Assembly: GCA_964617565.1 (NCBI GenBank)
Contig: CAZTYH010000001.1
Location: 62,001-126,000 of the forward strand
Length of the DNA: 64,000 nt
Direction of reading: 5' to 3'
From: JAKJGV01 sp964617565
GTDB lineage: Bacteria > Verrucomicrobiota > Kiritimatiellia > CAIQIC01 > JAGNIJ01
A program made the position numbers and the translations under genes. Every line of letters begins with the position of its first letter. The stretch's first letter is position 1. Below are positions 34,416 to 43,383 of this stretch, piece after piece. The notes below the pieces were generated by a model, which was not told the origin of the DNA, ran no database searches, and was given only the letters and a program-made list of their open reading frames with translations.

Positions 34416-34515
34416 GCGATGTGACGATGCGTGTGGCACCGAAAGAATCGCTTTTACTGTCTGTTGAGGATGTGAGGTCATTACGTCGGCCGAAAAGAAC
34501 AGTGTCTTCAGTCTC

Positions 34516-34869
34516 GTGATAAGCGGGTTCCTCGTTGCGCTCGGGGCGCTTCCGATGACTTGGTGGTTCTGGCTATGGACGTTTGCATGGCGCGTGAGGC
34601 TTTACCTCGGCCGCTGGCCGTATTACGGACATCCCGATCCGAAAAACCTGCCCGACCGTTTTCAGCCTCAAACGGAAATCCTCGAATACCTTATTCCATG
34701 GGGCGCATTCCTGTTGCTGGTTTTCGTCGTGACTCGACTGGTCGGGCGAGTGCCGAACTACAAGGTCAGAATGCTTGTGGCATCCCTGCTTTCTGTCGCG
34801 GGGTGGGCTATCGCATTCGGCCTTCTGTTCCTTGACCCGGGCGACTTTTTTGAATGGATAATTGATTAA
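34516..34869 (+). CDS. Small integral membrane protein
   Basis: The 117-residue product has three or so hydrophobic helices: ISGFLVALGALPMTWWFWLW, EYLIPWGAFLLLVFVVTRLV and LVASLLSVAGWAIAFGLLFL. A positively charged loop with YYGHPDPKNLPDRFQPQ lies between the first two. The start is uncertain: GTG at 34516 is the first standard codon, but the frame is open back to 34468 and an ATT at 34480 follows GTGAGG. No family recognised. Confidence 0.5.
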   Translation: MISGFLVALGALPMTWWFWLWTFAWRVRLYLGRWPYYGHPDPKNLPDRFQPQTEILEYLIPWGAFLLLVFVVTRLVGRVPNYKVRMLVASLLSVAGWAIAFGLLFLDPGDFFEWIID

Positions 34870-34904
34870 AAAAAAACGATTCTCCTGTCCCGAAGGGCGG
34901 ACAA

Positions 34905-35843
34905 ATGATTGGAATGAATCGGCGGTATGATATCAGGAACGCGGAGTTTCGGGCCGGAGCGTGCGATCCGAACGCCCGATTTTCGATCCTGATTCCCACA
35001 TGGAATAATTTGGATCTCGTAAAGCTCTGCGTTGCCAGCATCCGGCGGAATTCCACGTTTCCGCACCAGGTTGTGTTGCACATCAATGAGGGGTCGGATG
35101 GAACCCTCGAATGGGCCCGGGAAGAAAATCTGGCCTACACCTATAGTCCGGGTAATATCGGCATATGCTACGCGGTGAATTTTGCCCGGACGCTGGCCCG
35201 GACCGATTACATCGTTTTCATGAACGATGATATGTATGTATGCCCCGGTTGGGATGCGGCGTTATGGGAAGAGATAAGCAGGCTGGGCCACAACAATTTC
35301 TTTTTGTCGGCCACGATGTTCGAGCCTTATCCGACGCGCAGCACGCCCGTCATTGCGCCGCGGAATTATGGTGTGAGCGTTGAGACCTTTGAAGAGGAGC
35401 GTCTGCTCCGCGAGTATGACAAACCTGAAAAACCCGATTGGTCGGGTGCGACGCGGCCGCCGAACATCGTCCATAAATCCCTGTGGGACATGGTGGGTGG
35501 ATACAGTGTGGATTTCTCTCCGGGTTCTTATTCCGATCCTGACTTCTCGATGAAGCTTTGGAAGGCGGGTGTCCGTCATTTCCGCGGCATCGGGCGCAGC
35601 CGCGTTTATCATTTCACTTCAAAGAGTATCAAGCGAACCAAAATGAATGTCGGGCGGAAACATTTTCTGCGGAAGTGGGGCATTACTTCCTCTACGCTGG
35701 AGAAGCATTTGCTGCATCTCGGAGAGCCCTTCAAGGGCGATCTGCCAGACCATCCCGAAGGGCCTCTTTACGGGATGTTGTTCCTCAAAAACAGAATTCA
35801 GGCTTTTTGGGAACGAACGCGATTCAGAATTTCGGGTGTATGA
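34905..35843 (+). CDS. Family 2 glycosyltransferase
   Basis: This 312-residue GT-A enzyme has the N-terminal FSILIPTWNNLDLVKLCVAS, the metal site IVFMNDDMYVCPGWD, and the acceptor motif DMVGGYSVDFSPGSYSDPDF. The C-terminal 70 residues are basic. It stands alone among accessory genes with no cluster of sugar genes around it; donor and acceptor are unknown. A second ATG at 34914 is a possible start; AGGGCGG upstream fits 34905. Confidence 0.85.
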   Translation: MIGMNRRYDIRNAEFRAGACDPNARFSILIPTWNNLDLVKLCVASIRRNSTFPHQVVLHINEGSDGTLEWAREENLAYTYSPGNIGICYAVNFARTLARTDYIVFMNDDMYVCPGWDAALWEEISRLGHNNFFLSATMFEPYPTRSTPVIAPRNYGVSVETFEEERLLREYDKPEKPDWSGATRPPNIVHKSLWDMVGGYSVDFSPGSYSDPDFSMKLWKAGVRHFRGIGRSRVYHFTSKSIKRTKMNVGRKHFLRKWGITSSTLEKHLLHLGEPFKGDLPDHPEGPLYGMLFLKNRIQAFWERTRFRISGV

Positions 35844-35943
35844 GCCGTTCCGTCTATCCGCATGGCCTTGGGCTTGATGATTGAAATGATCATGACTAAG
35901 CTGTCTTTCGTTAAGTGAAAACACATAACAAGGGGTGAGTGTT

Positions 35944-36459
35944 ATGATCAGGATTGTTCTTGTTGCCTGCCTGTTGATGTCGCTTGGTGTTACCGGCGTG
36001 TTTGCGGACGATGATAATTGCCTGAAAAACGGCGATTTCGAGAAGGGCAAGTCGGGATGGGTCATGGAGCCCGGCGTACGGGTCGTGGAGCAGGAAGAGC
36101 CCGGAAGGGGAATGAATAACGTGGTGGAAGTCCAGCTGCACAAAACGCGCAACAGGGAATTGACCACTCGGATTCAACCGAAAAGCAAGACCAAGGCTCT
36201 GATCATCAGCATGCGCGTGAAGGCGGGTGATGACTTCGAAAGCGCCACGCCGTCGGCCGATCAGATGACCCTGCGCATGGAACGTTCCGACAGGAGCGCG
36301 ACGTTTACCTCCCGCAAGATCGAGAAGAAAGAGGGATGGCAGGACGTCACGTGGACTTTCGCGGAGATCAGGGGATCAACCGCTCTGAAATTCCTGGTCA
36401 TTTTCCACCCGGGACAGGGCAGTGTGTTTCTCGACGATGTGGTCGTTAAAATGGAGTAA
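35944..36459 (+). CDS. Secreted carbohydrate-binding-like protein
   Basis: The 171-residue protein has a clear signal peptide (MIRIVLVACLLMSLGVTGVFAD). The mature part starts NCLKNGDFEKGKSGWVME and ends FLVIFHPGQGSVFLDDVVVK, the beginning and end of CBM4/9-like jelly-roll domains, which bind polysaccharide. No catalytic domain is attached. The GTG at 35935 is rejected in favour of the ATG at 35944, which has AAGGGG upstream. Confidence 0.7.
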   Translation: MIRIVLVACLLMSLGVTGVFADDDNCLKNGDFEKGKSGWVMEPGVRVVEQEEPGRGMNNVVEVQLHKTRNRELTTRIQPKSKTKALIISMRVKAGDDFESATPSADQMTLRMERSDRSATFTSRKIEKKEGWQDVTWTFAEIRGSTALKFLVIFHPGQGSVFLDDVVVKME

Positions 36460-36560
36460 CCCGCCGGATTTTTATCCCGAATTCGGCGTGTGCAGACCAT
36501 TGGCTTTGCCGGCACATCCATATACCCCGGCCGCTTAATACGCTATTCTCCTCAGAGGCA

Positions 36561-39500
36561 ATGGGGTTTCCCTCATGGCAGGAGAATGTGAGCGTTTATT
36601 TGCCAGGCATCGGGTCATTGCGGCCGGTCGCGAAAGTCGTGGCCTCGGCGGTTTTAACATGTTGCCTGGTGCTTTCAGGCGCCCGGGGAGAGATCGTCAT
36701 CTCCGAGTTCATGGCAGCGAATCGTGACACGCTGCTGGACGAGGATGGCGACGCATCGGATTGGATTGAACTGCATAACAGCGGGACCCAGACGGCAAGC
36801 TTGGCCGGCTGGTATTTGACCGACAAGAGCAATGATCTCACCCAGTGGGCGCTTCCCGCCACCAATCTTGCAGCGGGCGGTTTCATGATTGTCTTCGCCT
36901 CCGGGAAAAACCGGACCGAGCCGGGTTTCGAACTTCACGCAAACTTCAGCCTGAAAGCGTCGGGCGAATATCTCGCGCTGACGATGCCGGACGGCGTAAC
37001 CGTGGGCACCGAGTATTCGCCCTCTTTTCCGCCCCAGTTCGAGAATGTGTCGTATGGTTTCTCGTTCCTTTCCGGAACCGCTATTTTAGTCGCGGCGGGC
37101 GCGCCCTGCCGGGCGCATGTTCCAATGGACGATACCCTTGGTTCGAATTGGATATTCCGGACGGGATTTGATGACTCGTCGTGGATTCTGGGAACGACCG
37201 GCGTGGGGTTCGACACGACACCCGATTATCTCCCTCTGATCGGCACCGATGTTTTCAGCGAGATGTATAATATTCACCCGGCCGTCTATATCCGTATCCC
37301 CTTTGTCGTGGACAATGCCGCCGGCTTTTCCGGGCTGACGCTGAAGATGAAATATGACGACGGTTTCTTCGCGTATCTCAACGGCGAGGAGATTGCACGG
37401 CAATACGCGCCGGAAAGCCCCGCATGGAATGCCGCGGCCACGAATTTTCATCCCGATGAAGAGGCTCTTGTCTATGAGCATTTTTCCGTTCCGGATGGCG
37501 AAGAACTTCTAACGGTTGGTACCAACATTCTCGCGATCATCGGCATGAACAATGTCGTGTCGAGTTCCGACCTGTTGTTCCTGCCCGAATTGGGAGGGGC
37601 GCGCGGCGTTCCGGTGCTTACCGATGAGATGCGATACTTCTCGGTTCCGACGCCCGGCGTGGAAAATGGCGCCGGCACGGCGGATCTCGGCCCCCTCCTC
37701 AGTGGAATCACGCATCTGCCCGCGGAGCCCGGAGAGAATGATGATCTGTTGATTCTCGCGGAGGTGTCCGCCGCCGGCCGTCCTGTAGCCGCGGTTCAAC
37801 TGCATTATCGCGTCATGTATTCCAACGAGGTGATGGCGGCCATGCTCGATGATGGAATCCAGGATGACGGCCTTGCGAGTAACGGCATCTATGGAGCGGT
37901 CATTCCCGCAGCAGCCTACACGCCGGGGCAGATGGTCCGTTTCCGTGTCACGGCAACCGACGATCAATCCAATGTGTCGCGTTGGCCGGTCGCCAACGAT
38001 CCAACCGAATATGAAGGGACCGTGGTCGCCGATCCGACGCTGACCAATGCGCTGCCTGTATTGCATTGGTTCGTGCCGATTCCCGGGTGGCATATCGAGC
38101 CGTGGGGCAATAATCGCAACGAGTCGCCGGCCTGCCTGTTCTACCGCGGAAAATTCTACGACAACATTCGTGTGCGGATCAGGGGGCAGACCGCGGCCGG
38201 ATGGGACAAGCCGCCGTACAAGTTCGAGTTCAACAAAGGGCGCTATTTCGACTTCCGCGATGGCTTCGATCCTGTTGAGGAGATCAACCTGAACTCGACG
38301 CTGGGCGATAAGGCTTTTGTACGGCCGGTCCTGTCGTTCGAATCCTATCGCGACGGCGGCTCGTTCTGGTGCGAGACGTTTCCCGTCCGCGTTCAACAGA
38401 ATGCGGAGTTCCATAGCGTGGCTTTGTTTATCGAGCAACCGAGCGCGCGCGCACTTGAGCATCGCCAACTCGATTCGCGCGGGGCTTTATACAAGGTTAA
38501 CGGGGGTAACCCCGTCGTCAGCGCCAGTGATTGGGTTGTGAAGGTGTTACGCAAGAACGAGCCGAATGATGATCTTCAGGCTCTTGTGGATGGAGTGAGC
38601 GAAACCAATTCGAGTGCCGCGCGAACACTTTTTGTGTTCGATCATGTGGACGTGGCCTCGGTCCTCAACTACCTCGCGATTACAATGATCATGCACGACC
38701 GCGATTGCTTCTGGAAAAATTTTTATCTCTACCGCGATACGGAGGGCTCGGGCGAATGGTCTTTTCTTCCCTGGGACAAGGACCTGACCTTCGGAAGAAA
38801 CTGGACGCAGGATGTGGGGGTGCTGAACGACAACATGACTTTCGATGATCCGCCCGACCAGGGCCAGTTCAACCGGCTGGTCGGGGCCGTGCTTGGAAAT
38901 GCGCGCCTGATGGAAATGTATGGCAGACGGTGCCGCACCTTGATGGATCAGTTTTTGCAGGCGCCCGGAACGCCGGCGGAGAATCTGTATTTCGAAAAGA
39001 GGATCGCCGATCTCGCGGCTGAGATGGACGCGGATGTCTCGCTGGACCGGGCGAAGTGGCCTTATGATTATGGGGTGGAGCAAAGCCTGGCCGAAGGGAT
39101 ACAGGCTCTCACGAATCAGTACCTGGAGCCCCGCCGCGATCATTTATATGTCACCAATCATGTCAGCCGGGGAGGCATCATCCCGGATGCGCAGACCGGC
39201 ACGCCGATCCTTCTGTTCGGGGCCATTGAATTCAGCCCGGCTTCAGGCAACCAGGACGAAGAATATATCGAATTGATCAATACCAATGCGGTGGCCGTGG
39301 ATGTCTCGGGATGGGCTCTCTCCAATGCGGTGCGATACGTATTCAAGCCCGGCACGGTGATTGAGGCCGGTGGCGCTCTTTATGTTTCGCCCAACGCGGC
39401 GGCGTTTCGCGCGCGCGCATCGAGCCCGAAAGGCGGCGAGGGCCGTTACGTGGTCGGCCCTTACAGTGGACATCTTTCCGCGTGGGGAGAAACGCTGGAG

Positions 39501-40493
39501 CTTTACGATGCCGTGGGAGCGCTGGCGGCCGTGACGAACTACGACGGCAATCCGAGCGACTTGCAGCGTCACCTTCGCATTACGGAAATCATGTATGATC
39601 CGCGAGACCCGCCGGAAGGCAATCCCTACGAGGACGGCTTCTTCGAGTTCGTCGAGTTTATTAATATTTCCTCCAACGTGCTCGATCTGTTCGGCGCGCG
39701 TTTTTCAGCCGGATTTACTTTTGCCTTCACGAACGGCATCACCACGCTCGATCCGGGATCGCTTCTGGTTCTTGTGCGCAATCGCGAAGCGTTTGCGTCC
39801 CGTTACGACACGAATGGGATGTTGGTCGTCGGCGAGTATGACGGACGCCTGAGCAACAGCGGTGAAAGGCTGAAGCTGGAAGATCCGCAAAACGAAACGA
39901 TTCTTGAATTCCGTTACAGCGACCAATGGCATCCCGAAACGGATGGAGGAGGCTATTCCCTGACCGTGCGCGATGCGCGGATGGATCATCAAATGTGGGG
40001 CGACTCCAACTACTGGCGCGCGAGCGTTGTTTATGACGGGACGCCGGGGTGGGACGACTCGGGCCTGGTGGATGAGGATGGAGACGGGTTGCCCGACTCG
40101 TTGGAGATCCGATGTTTCGGTGGAACCGATGTTTTCAGGGGAGGTCCCGGCGATGATTTTGACGACGATGGTCAGAGCAATCTGGATGAGTATATCGCTG
40201 GAACAAATCCTGCCGATCCGGACAGCCGCTTCGCGCTGGAGATTCGCGGTGAAGATGATCGGGTGATTGTGGATATTGATGGCTTGAGCGCGGCGGGAAA
40301 CAACTATGTTCGCATGAAAAGATACTACTTTCTCGAATCGGCCCCGGTAATCGAAGAAGCCCCGTGGATGCCCGTCGCCGGCTATACGAATCGGCTCGGA
40401 ATGGATGCGGTAATTTCATGGACGAATCAGCCGGGTGTTGTTCATGAATATTTCCGTGCAGGCGTATGGATGGAAGAGGACTTTGGCCGGTAA
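36561..40493 (+). CDS. Large secreted protein with lamin-tail and CotH kinase-like domains
   Basis: The 1310-residue protein has a signal peptide ending near residue 43 (VLTCCLVLSGARGEI). Then come a lamin-tail domain (IVISEFMAANRDTLLDEDGD, WIELHNSG, FMIVFASG), a jelly-roll segment with TDDSSW-like GFDDSSWILG, a CotH-type kinase fold in the middle (about 520-860: IRIRGQTAAGWDKPPYKFEF, HDRDCFWKNFYLYRD, WSFLPWDKDLTFG), two further LTD segments, and C-terminal calcium-binding-type repeats (DEDGDGLPDSLE, DDDGQSNLDEYIAGTNP). CotH domains of spore coats are protein kinases; in secreted bacterial proteins the role is unknown. The start may be the GTG at 36588, which has AGGAG directly before it. Confidence 0.82.
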   Translation: MGFPSWQENVSVYLPGIGSLRPVAKVVASAVLTCCLVLSGARGEIVISEFMAANRDTLLDEDGDASDWIELHNSGTQTASLAGWYLTDKSNDLTQWALPATNLAAGGFMIVFASGKNRTEPGFELHANFSLKASGEYLALTMPDGVTVGTEYSPSFPPQFENVSYGFSFLSGTAILVAAGAPCRAHVPMDDTLGSNWIFRTGFDDSSWILGTTGVGFDTTPDYLPLIGTDVFSEMYNIHPAVYIRIPFVVDNAAGFSGLTLKMKYDDGFFAYLNGEEIARQYAPESPAWNAAATNFHPDEEALVYEHFSVPDGEELLTVGTNILAIIGMNNVVSSSDLLFLPELGGARGVPVLTDEMRYFSVPTPGVENGAGTADLGPLLSGITHLPAEPGENDDLLILAEVSAAGRPVAAVQLHYRVMYSNEVMAAMLDDGIQDDGLASNGIYGAVIPAAAYTPGQMVRFRVTATDDQSNVSRWPVANDPTEYEGTVVADPTLTNALPVLHWFVPIPGWHIEPWGNNRNESPACLFYRGKFYDNIRVRIRGQTAAGWDKPPYKFEFNKGRYFDFRDGFDPVEEINLNSTLGDKAFVRPVLSFESYRDGGSFWCETFPVRVQQNAEFHSVALFIEQPSARALEHRQLDSRGALYKVNGGNPVVSASDWVVKVLRKNEPNDDLQALVDGVSETNSSAARTLFVFDHVDVASVLNYLAITMIMHDRDCFWKNFYLYRDTEGSGEWSFLPWDKDLTFGRNWTQDVGVLNDNMTFDDPPDQGQFNRLVGAVLGNARLMEMYGRRCRTLMDQFLQAPGTPAENLYFEKRIADLAAEMDADVSLDRAKWPYDYGVEQSLAEGIQALTNQYLEPRRDHLYVTNHVSRGGIIPDAQTGTPILLFGAIEFSPASGNQDEEYIELINTNAVAVDVSGWALSNAVRYVFKPGTVIEAGGALYVSPNAAAFRARASSPKGGEGRYVVGPYSGHLSAWGETLELYDAVGALAAVTNYDGNPSDLQRHLRITEIMYDPRDPPEGNPYEDGFFEFVEFINISSNVLDLFGARFSAGFTFAFTNGITTLDPGSLLVLVRNREAFASRYDTNGMLVVGEYDGRLSNSGERLKLEDPQNETILEFRYSDQWHPETDGGGYSLTVRDARMDHQMWGDSNYWRASVVYDGTPGWDDSGLVDEDGDGLPDSLEIRCFGGTDVFRGGPGDDFDDDGQSNLDEYIAGTNPADPDSRFALEIRGEDDRVIVDIDGLSAAGNNYVRMKRYYFLESAPVIEEAPWMPVAGYTNRLGMDAVISWTNQPGVVHEYFRAGVWMEEDFGR

Positions 40494-40559
40494 ATAGACG
40501 ATGCGTGGATGCGACGCGATCGCTTGACTTGCCGGATTGCTCTTCCGATTATGGTGAAC

Positions 40560-41642
40560 ATGAAAACCTTCCTTCAAACTGTTCTTGCTGTCGTTCTTGT
40601 TTCCGCCTTCGCCGTCGTTGATTCTTCCGCCTGCACGGTCTTCAAGGTCACGGCGAAAGACGGAGCCATCGTCTCTCCACGTACCATGGAGTTCGGGCAC
40701 GATGTGAATTCTCGCGTGTTGGCTGTGCCGCGCGGGAAAGCCTATGTCAGTCCGGCCCCGAACGGAGGCAATGGGGTTGCGTGGGAGGGCCGGTACGGGT
40801 TCGTGGGCATGTCCGGCCTGGGCGACGACAACGCGATCTTCGATGGATTGAACGAGGCGGGCCTTGCGTTCAGCGCGCTCTGGTATGACGCCGATATGAC
40901 GTGGCCGTCCGTGCCGGCGGGCGAGGAGGGCAAGGCGCTCGCGCACGCGATGATCGGTTCGTGGATATTGAGCAATTTCAGCACGGTGGACGAGGTTCGC
41001 GAAGGTCTGAAGGGCGTTCGTCTTTACGGCATTCTGATCGAGGCGATGAAGCAGGTCCCACCCATGCATTTTGCCGTTTACGATGCAGCGGGTGGATCCA
41101 TTGTCATTGAATGCGACAACGGCGAACTGCATGTTTACGACAACAAGCCCGGCGTGATGACCAACGCGCCCGAGCTGCCGTGGCACTTGACCAACCTGCG
41201 CAACTACCTCCGCATGTCGCCGCAGATGGCCGAGGCCGCGAATTTCGGAGGGATTGAATTAAGGGCAATGGGACACGGCAGCGGCATGATCGGGCTGCCC
41301 GGCGATATCACGCCCGCAAGCCGGTTCATCAAGATGTCGGTACTGCTTCGCTATGCCGATCAGCCGGCGGACAGCTCGGGCGCGCTCAGCATGGCGCGGC
41401 ATATCATGAACAATGTGGATATCCCGAAGGGCATTGCGGTGGATCTCGACAAGGACGGCAACGTGGCGGCCAGCGAGTGGACGCAATGGACGACGTATCG
41501 CGATCTGACGGGCCGCGTGTTCTACTTCCACACGTATGAGAATCCGACGTTGCGAAAAATTGATCTCAAGCAGCTCGATTTTCAGGCGCAGCGGGAGTTT
41601 CCCCTGAATGCGGAAGAGGTCGTGATTGATCTGTTGAAGTGA
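40560..41642 (+). CDS. Secreted Ntn hydrolase, choloylglycine hydrolase/penicillin acylase family
   Basis: The 360-residue protein has a signal peptide ending SSA, so cleavage would leave Cys25 (CTVFKVTAKDG) as the N-terminal residue, which is the nucleophile of linear amide C-N hydrolases. Further family features are the arginine in TMEFGHD, GLNEAGLAFSALWYD, YDNKPGVMTNAPELPWHLTNL and SRFIKMSVLL. The family hydrolyses bile salts, penicillin V or acyl-homoserine lactones; substrate here is unknown, and quorum-signal or peptidoglycan-linked amides are possible. Starts at 40551 and 40560 are both plausible. Confidence 0.85.
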   Translation: MKTFLQTVLAVVLVSAFAVVDSSACTVFKVTAKDGAIVSPRTMEFGHDVNSRVLAVPRGKAYVSPAPNGGNGVAWEGRYGFVGMSGLGDDNAIFDGLNEAGLAFSALWYDADMTWPSVPAGEEGKALAHAMIGSWILSNFSTVDEVREGLKGVRLYGILIEAMKQVPPMHFAVYDAAGGSIVIECDNGELHVYDNKPGVMTNAPELPWHLTNLRNYLRMSPQMAEAANFGGIELRAMGHGSGMIGLPGDITPASRFIKMSVLLRYADQPADSSGALSMARHIMNNVDIPKGIAVDLDKDGNVAASEWTQWTTYRDLTGRVFYFHTYENPTLRKIDLKQLDFQAQREFPLNAEEVVIDLLK

Positions 41643-41682
41643 GTCAAAACGACGGCAGTATCCCGTCAGGCAACGCCACTCC

Positions 41683-42312
41683 CTACGCCATGCCGCGAAG
41701 GAAGTAGTTGGTTTTCTTCTCCATGGCGATGGTCGTCGAGGGGCCGTGGCCGGGGTAAACGCGCGTACTGTCCGGCAGTGTCGCAAGTTTTCGAAGGGAA
41801 AGTGACAACGTCTTCGCGCTGCCGCCGGGCAGATCGGTTCGCCCGACCGAACCCTGGAAAAGCGTGTCGCCGGCGAACAGCACGCCATCCTCCTCAAAAT
41901 GAAAACAGATTCCGCCCGGAGAGTGGCCGGGCGTCGTGATCACGCGGCATTCCATGCCGCCGTATTCCAGTTCTTCGCCATCGGCCACAAGCCGGAGCTC
42001 CTCATGCGGCCTGCCGGGCGCGGGATAGTACGGCGGAAGCTGGTTGCGTTCGCTGAACATCCATCGGGCATCGTCGGCATGCGCCGCGATCGGCGCCGGA
42101 TATTTCTTGTGCAGCGGCGCCAGCGCGCAAAGGTGATCGGTATGTCCGTGCGTGACCAGGTAGGCGCAAATGCGAAGGCCTTGCCGGGTGATGACCGCTT
42201 CAATCCGGTCCGCGTCATCGCCGGGATCCACGACGATAGCCCTGGCGTCTGGCATCCGCACGATATAACAATTCACTTCGTATGGACCGACGGGAATGGT
42301 TTCGATTTCCAT
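41683..42312 (-). CDS. MBL-fold metallo-hydrolase, glyoxalase II-like
   Basis: This 209-residue protein has the HxHxDH zinc signature in LVTHGHTDHLCALAPL, DPGDDADRIEAVI before it, the third histidine in VITTPGHSPGGICFHFE, and FAGDTLFQGSVGRTDLPGGS further on, followed by YPGHGPSTTI. The layout is that of YcbL-type glyoxalase II-like hydrolases, thioesterases acting on S-lactoylglutathione or related esters. Actual substrate unknown. It is convergent with the Ntn hydrolase gene. Confidence 0.88.
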   Translation of the reverse strand: MEIETIPVGPYEVNCYIVRMPDARAIVVDPGDDADRIEAVITRQGLRICAYLVTHGHTDHLCALAPLHKKYPAPIAAHADDARWMFSERNQLPPYYPAPGRPHEELRLVADGEELEYGGMECRVITTPGHSPGGICFHFEEDGVLFAGDTLFQGSVGRTDLPGGSAKTLSLSLRKLATLPDSTRVYPGHGPSTTIAMEKKTNYFLRGMA

Positions 42313-42356
42313 GATGCTGCAATCTCCGCGAAGATCGTCCGGCCGTCAAGTCCGGG

Positions 42357-43058
42357 TTACGGATGTGTCGCGTCCACCGGCGCATCATTCAGGACCTGCA
42401 ACTGGAGACGACCGTCGGCGCCGGGAGCGATTATGGACAGGGTTGCGTTTTGAAGGTAAAAGCGTTTCGGCGCATTTTCTGCCAGGGCACGGATGAGGCG
42501 TGTGCCTGTGTGGTAATGGGTCACGATCAGGATTGCCTTGTCCGTTTTGCCGAATCGTTCGAGGATCATGTTCACGGCCAGGCCGACCTGGTGTTCGCCT
42601 GTTTCGGGGGTGATGGCGTCGAAGAACCGCATCGAGCCCGGATCCCTGAAAGAAAAAAGCGCGAGATGTTCGTCCTCGATTTCGATGACCGGGCCGCGCG
42701 GCAGATCGCTGATCGTCATTTCCGTTTTGCGGTCCCAGCAGCATTCGTCCAGCTCGGGCCAGATCTCCGCGATGAGTCCGCGTTCCTTTAAATAGCGCAG
42801 GATTGTGTGCCGGGTGCGCCAGGCGGGACTGACGAGAATGGCGTCGAAAGAATGGGGCGCCAGCTTTGCGGAAATGCTTTCGACCTGTTCGAGACCGAGC
42901 GGGGAAAACGAACGCTGGTGCTCATCGGTATATTCGCGCGTGACATTCGCCAGGGTCTGGGCGTGGCGGAGGATGTAGATGTCCAGGGCGCCGGCGTCCG
43001 GCAGGAAAATGACCACAAACAAGAAAAAGAGGAAATGAAGTTTAGATATGACTTTCAT
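42357..43058 (-). CDS. Secreted histidine phosphatase-superfamily protein
   Basis: The 233-residue protein has a signal peptide (VISKLHFLFFLFVVIFLPDAGA) and the phosphohistidine motif LRHAQTLANVTREY in place of the usual RHGET. A second core histidine lies in ILIVTHYHTGTRL and a conserved arginine in SPAWRTRHT. Acidic residues in WPELDECCW fit the catalytic region of phosphoglycerate mutase-like phosphatases. Being exported, it probably removes phosphate from an external substrate. The ATG at 43058 is chosen over the long in-frame extension because GGAAG and the signal peptide start there. Confidence 0.78.
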   Translation of the reverse strand: MKVISKLHFLFFLFVVIFLPDAGALDIYILRHAQTLANVTREYTDEHQRSFSPLGLEQVESISAKLAPHSFDAILVSPAWRTRHTILRYLKERGLIAEIWPELDECCWDRKTEMTISDLPRGPVIEIEDEHLALFSFRDPGSMRFFDAITPETGEHQVGLAVNMILERFGKTDKAILIVTHYHTGTRLIRALAENAPKRFYLQNATLSIIAPGADGRLQLQVLNDAPVDATHP

Positions 43059-43104
43059 GACTTCCGAGTATACAGAACCATGCCGCACATTCTCAACGCG
43101 TATG

Positions 43105-43335
43105 AAGAAGGGTTGAACCCTGAAAGGGTCAGGCAATTCAGCAAGGGGTGAAACCCCTTGAAAAGCAACTCCCCAAAAAAATGGAGCCTGAAGGGGTCCC
43201 TCAATCTGTTTGCGCAACCCTTCAGGGTTGATGAATATTGAAACTATCCTTAATCCCGGCGCGTTGCGCCGGGCTGAGTTGCGGCAGCCTTTCAGGCTGC
43301 AAGAGAATGCGGATACAAGATAGGGGTTCCCTTTG
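43105..43335. repeat. Array of short hairpin repeats filling a 325-bp intergenic stretch
   Basis: No gene is seen between 43059 and 43383. The stretch holds a string of small palindromes: GGGTTGAACCCTGAAAGGGTC, AAGGGGTGAAACCCCTT, GCGCAACCCTTCAGGGTTGA, CCCGGCGCGTTGCGCCGGG and GCAGCCTTTCAGGCTGC. Such NACCCTGAAAGGGTN arrays are common between genes in PVC and Bacteroidetes genomes; function unknown. Confidence 0.7.
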
Positions 43336-43383
43336 GGAAAGGCGGCCGGTAATCTGCAAAGGATTCAAGAAGGAAGACATGAA

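Noticed and set aside
43105..43335. Possible CRISPR array
   Set aside because: The hairpins differ in sequence and spacing; there are no equal repeats with unique spacers and no cas genes.
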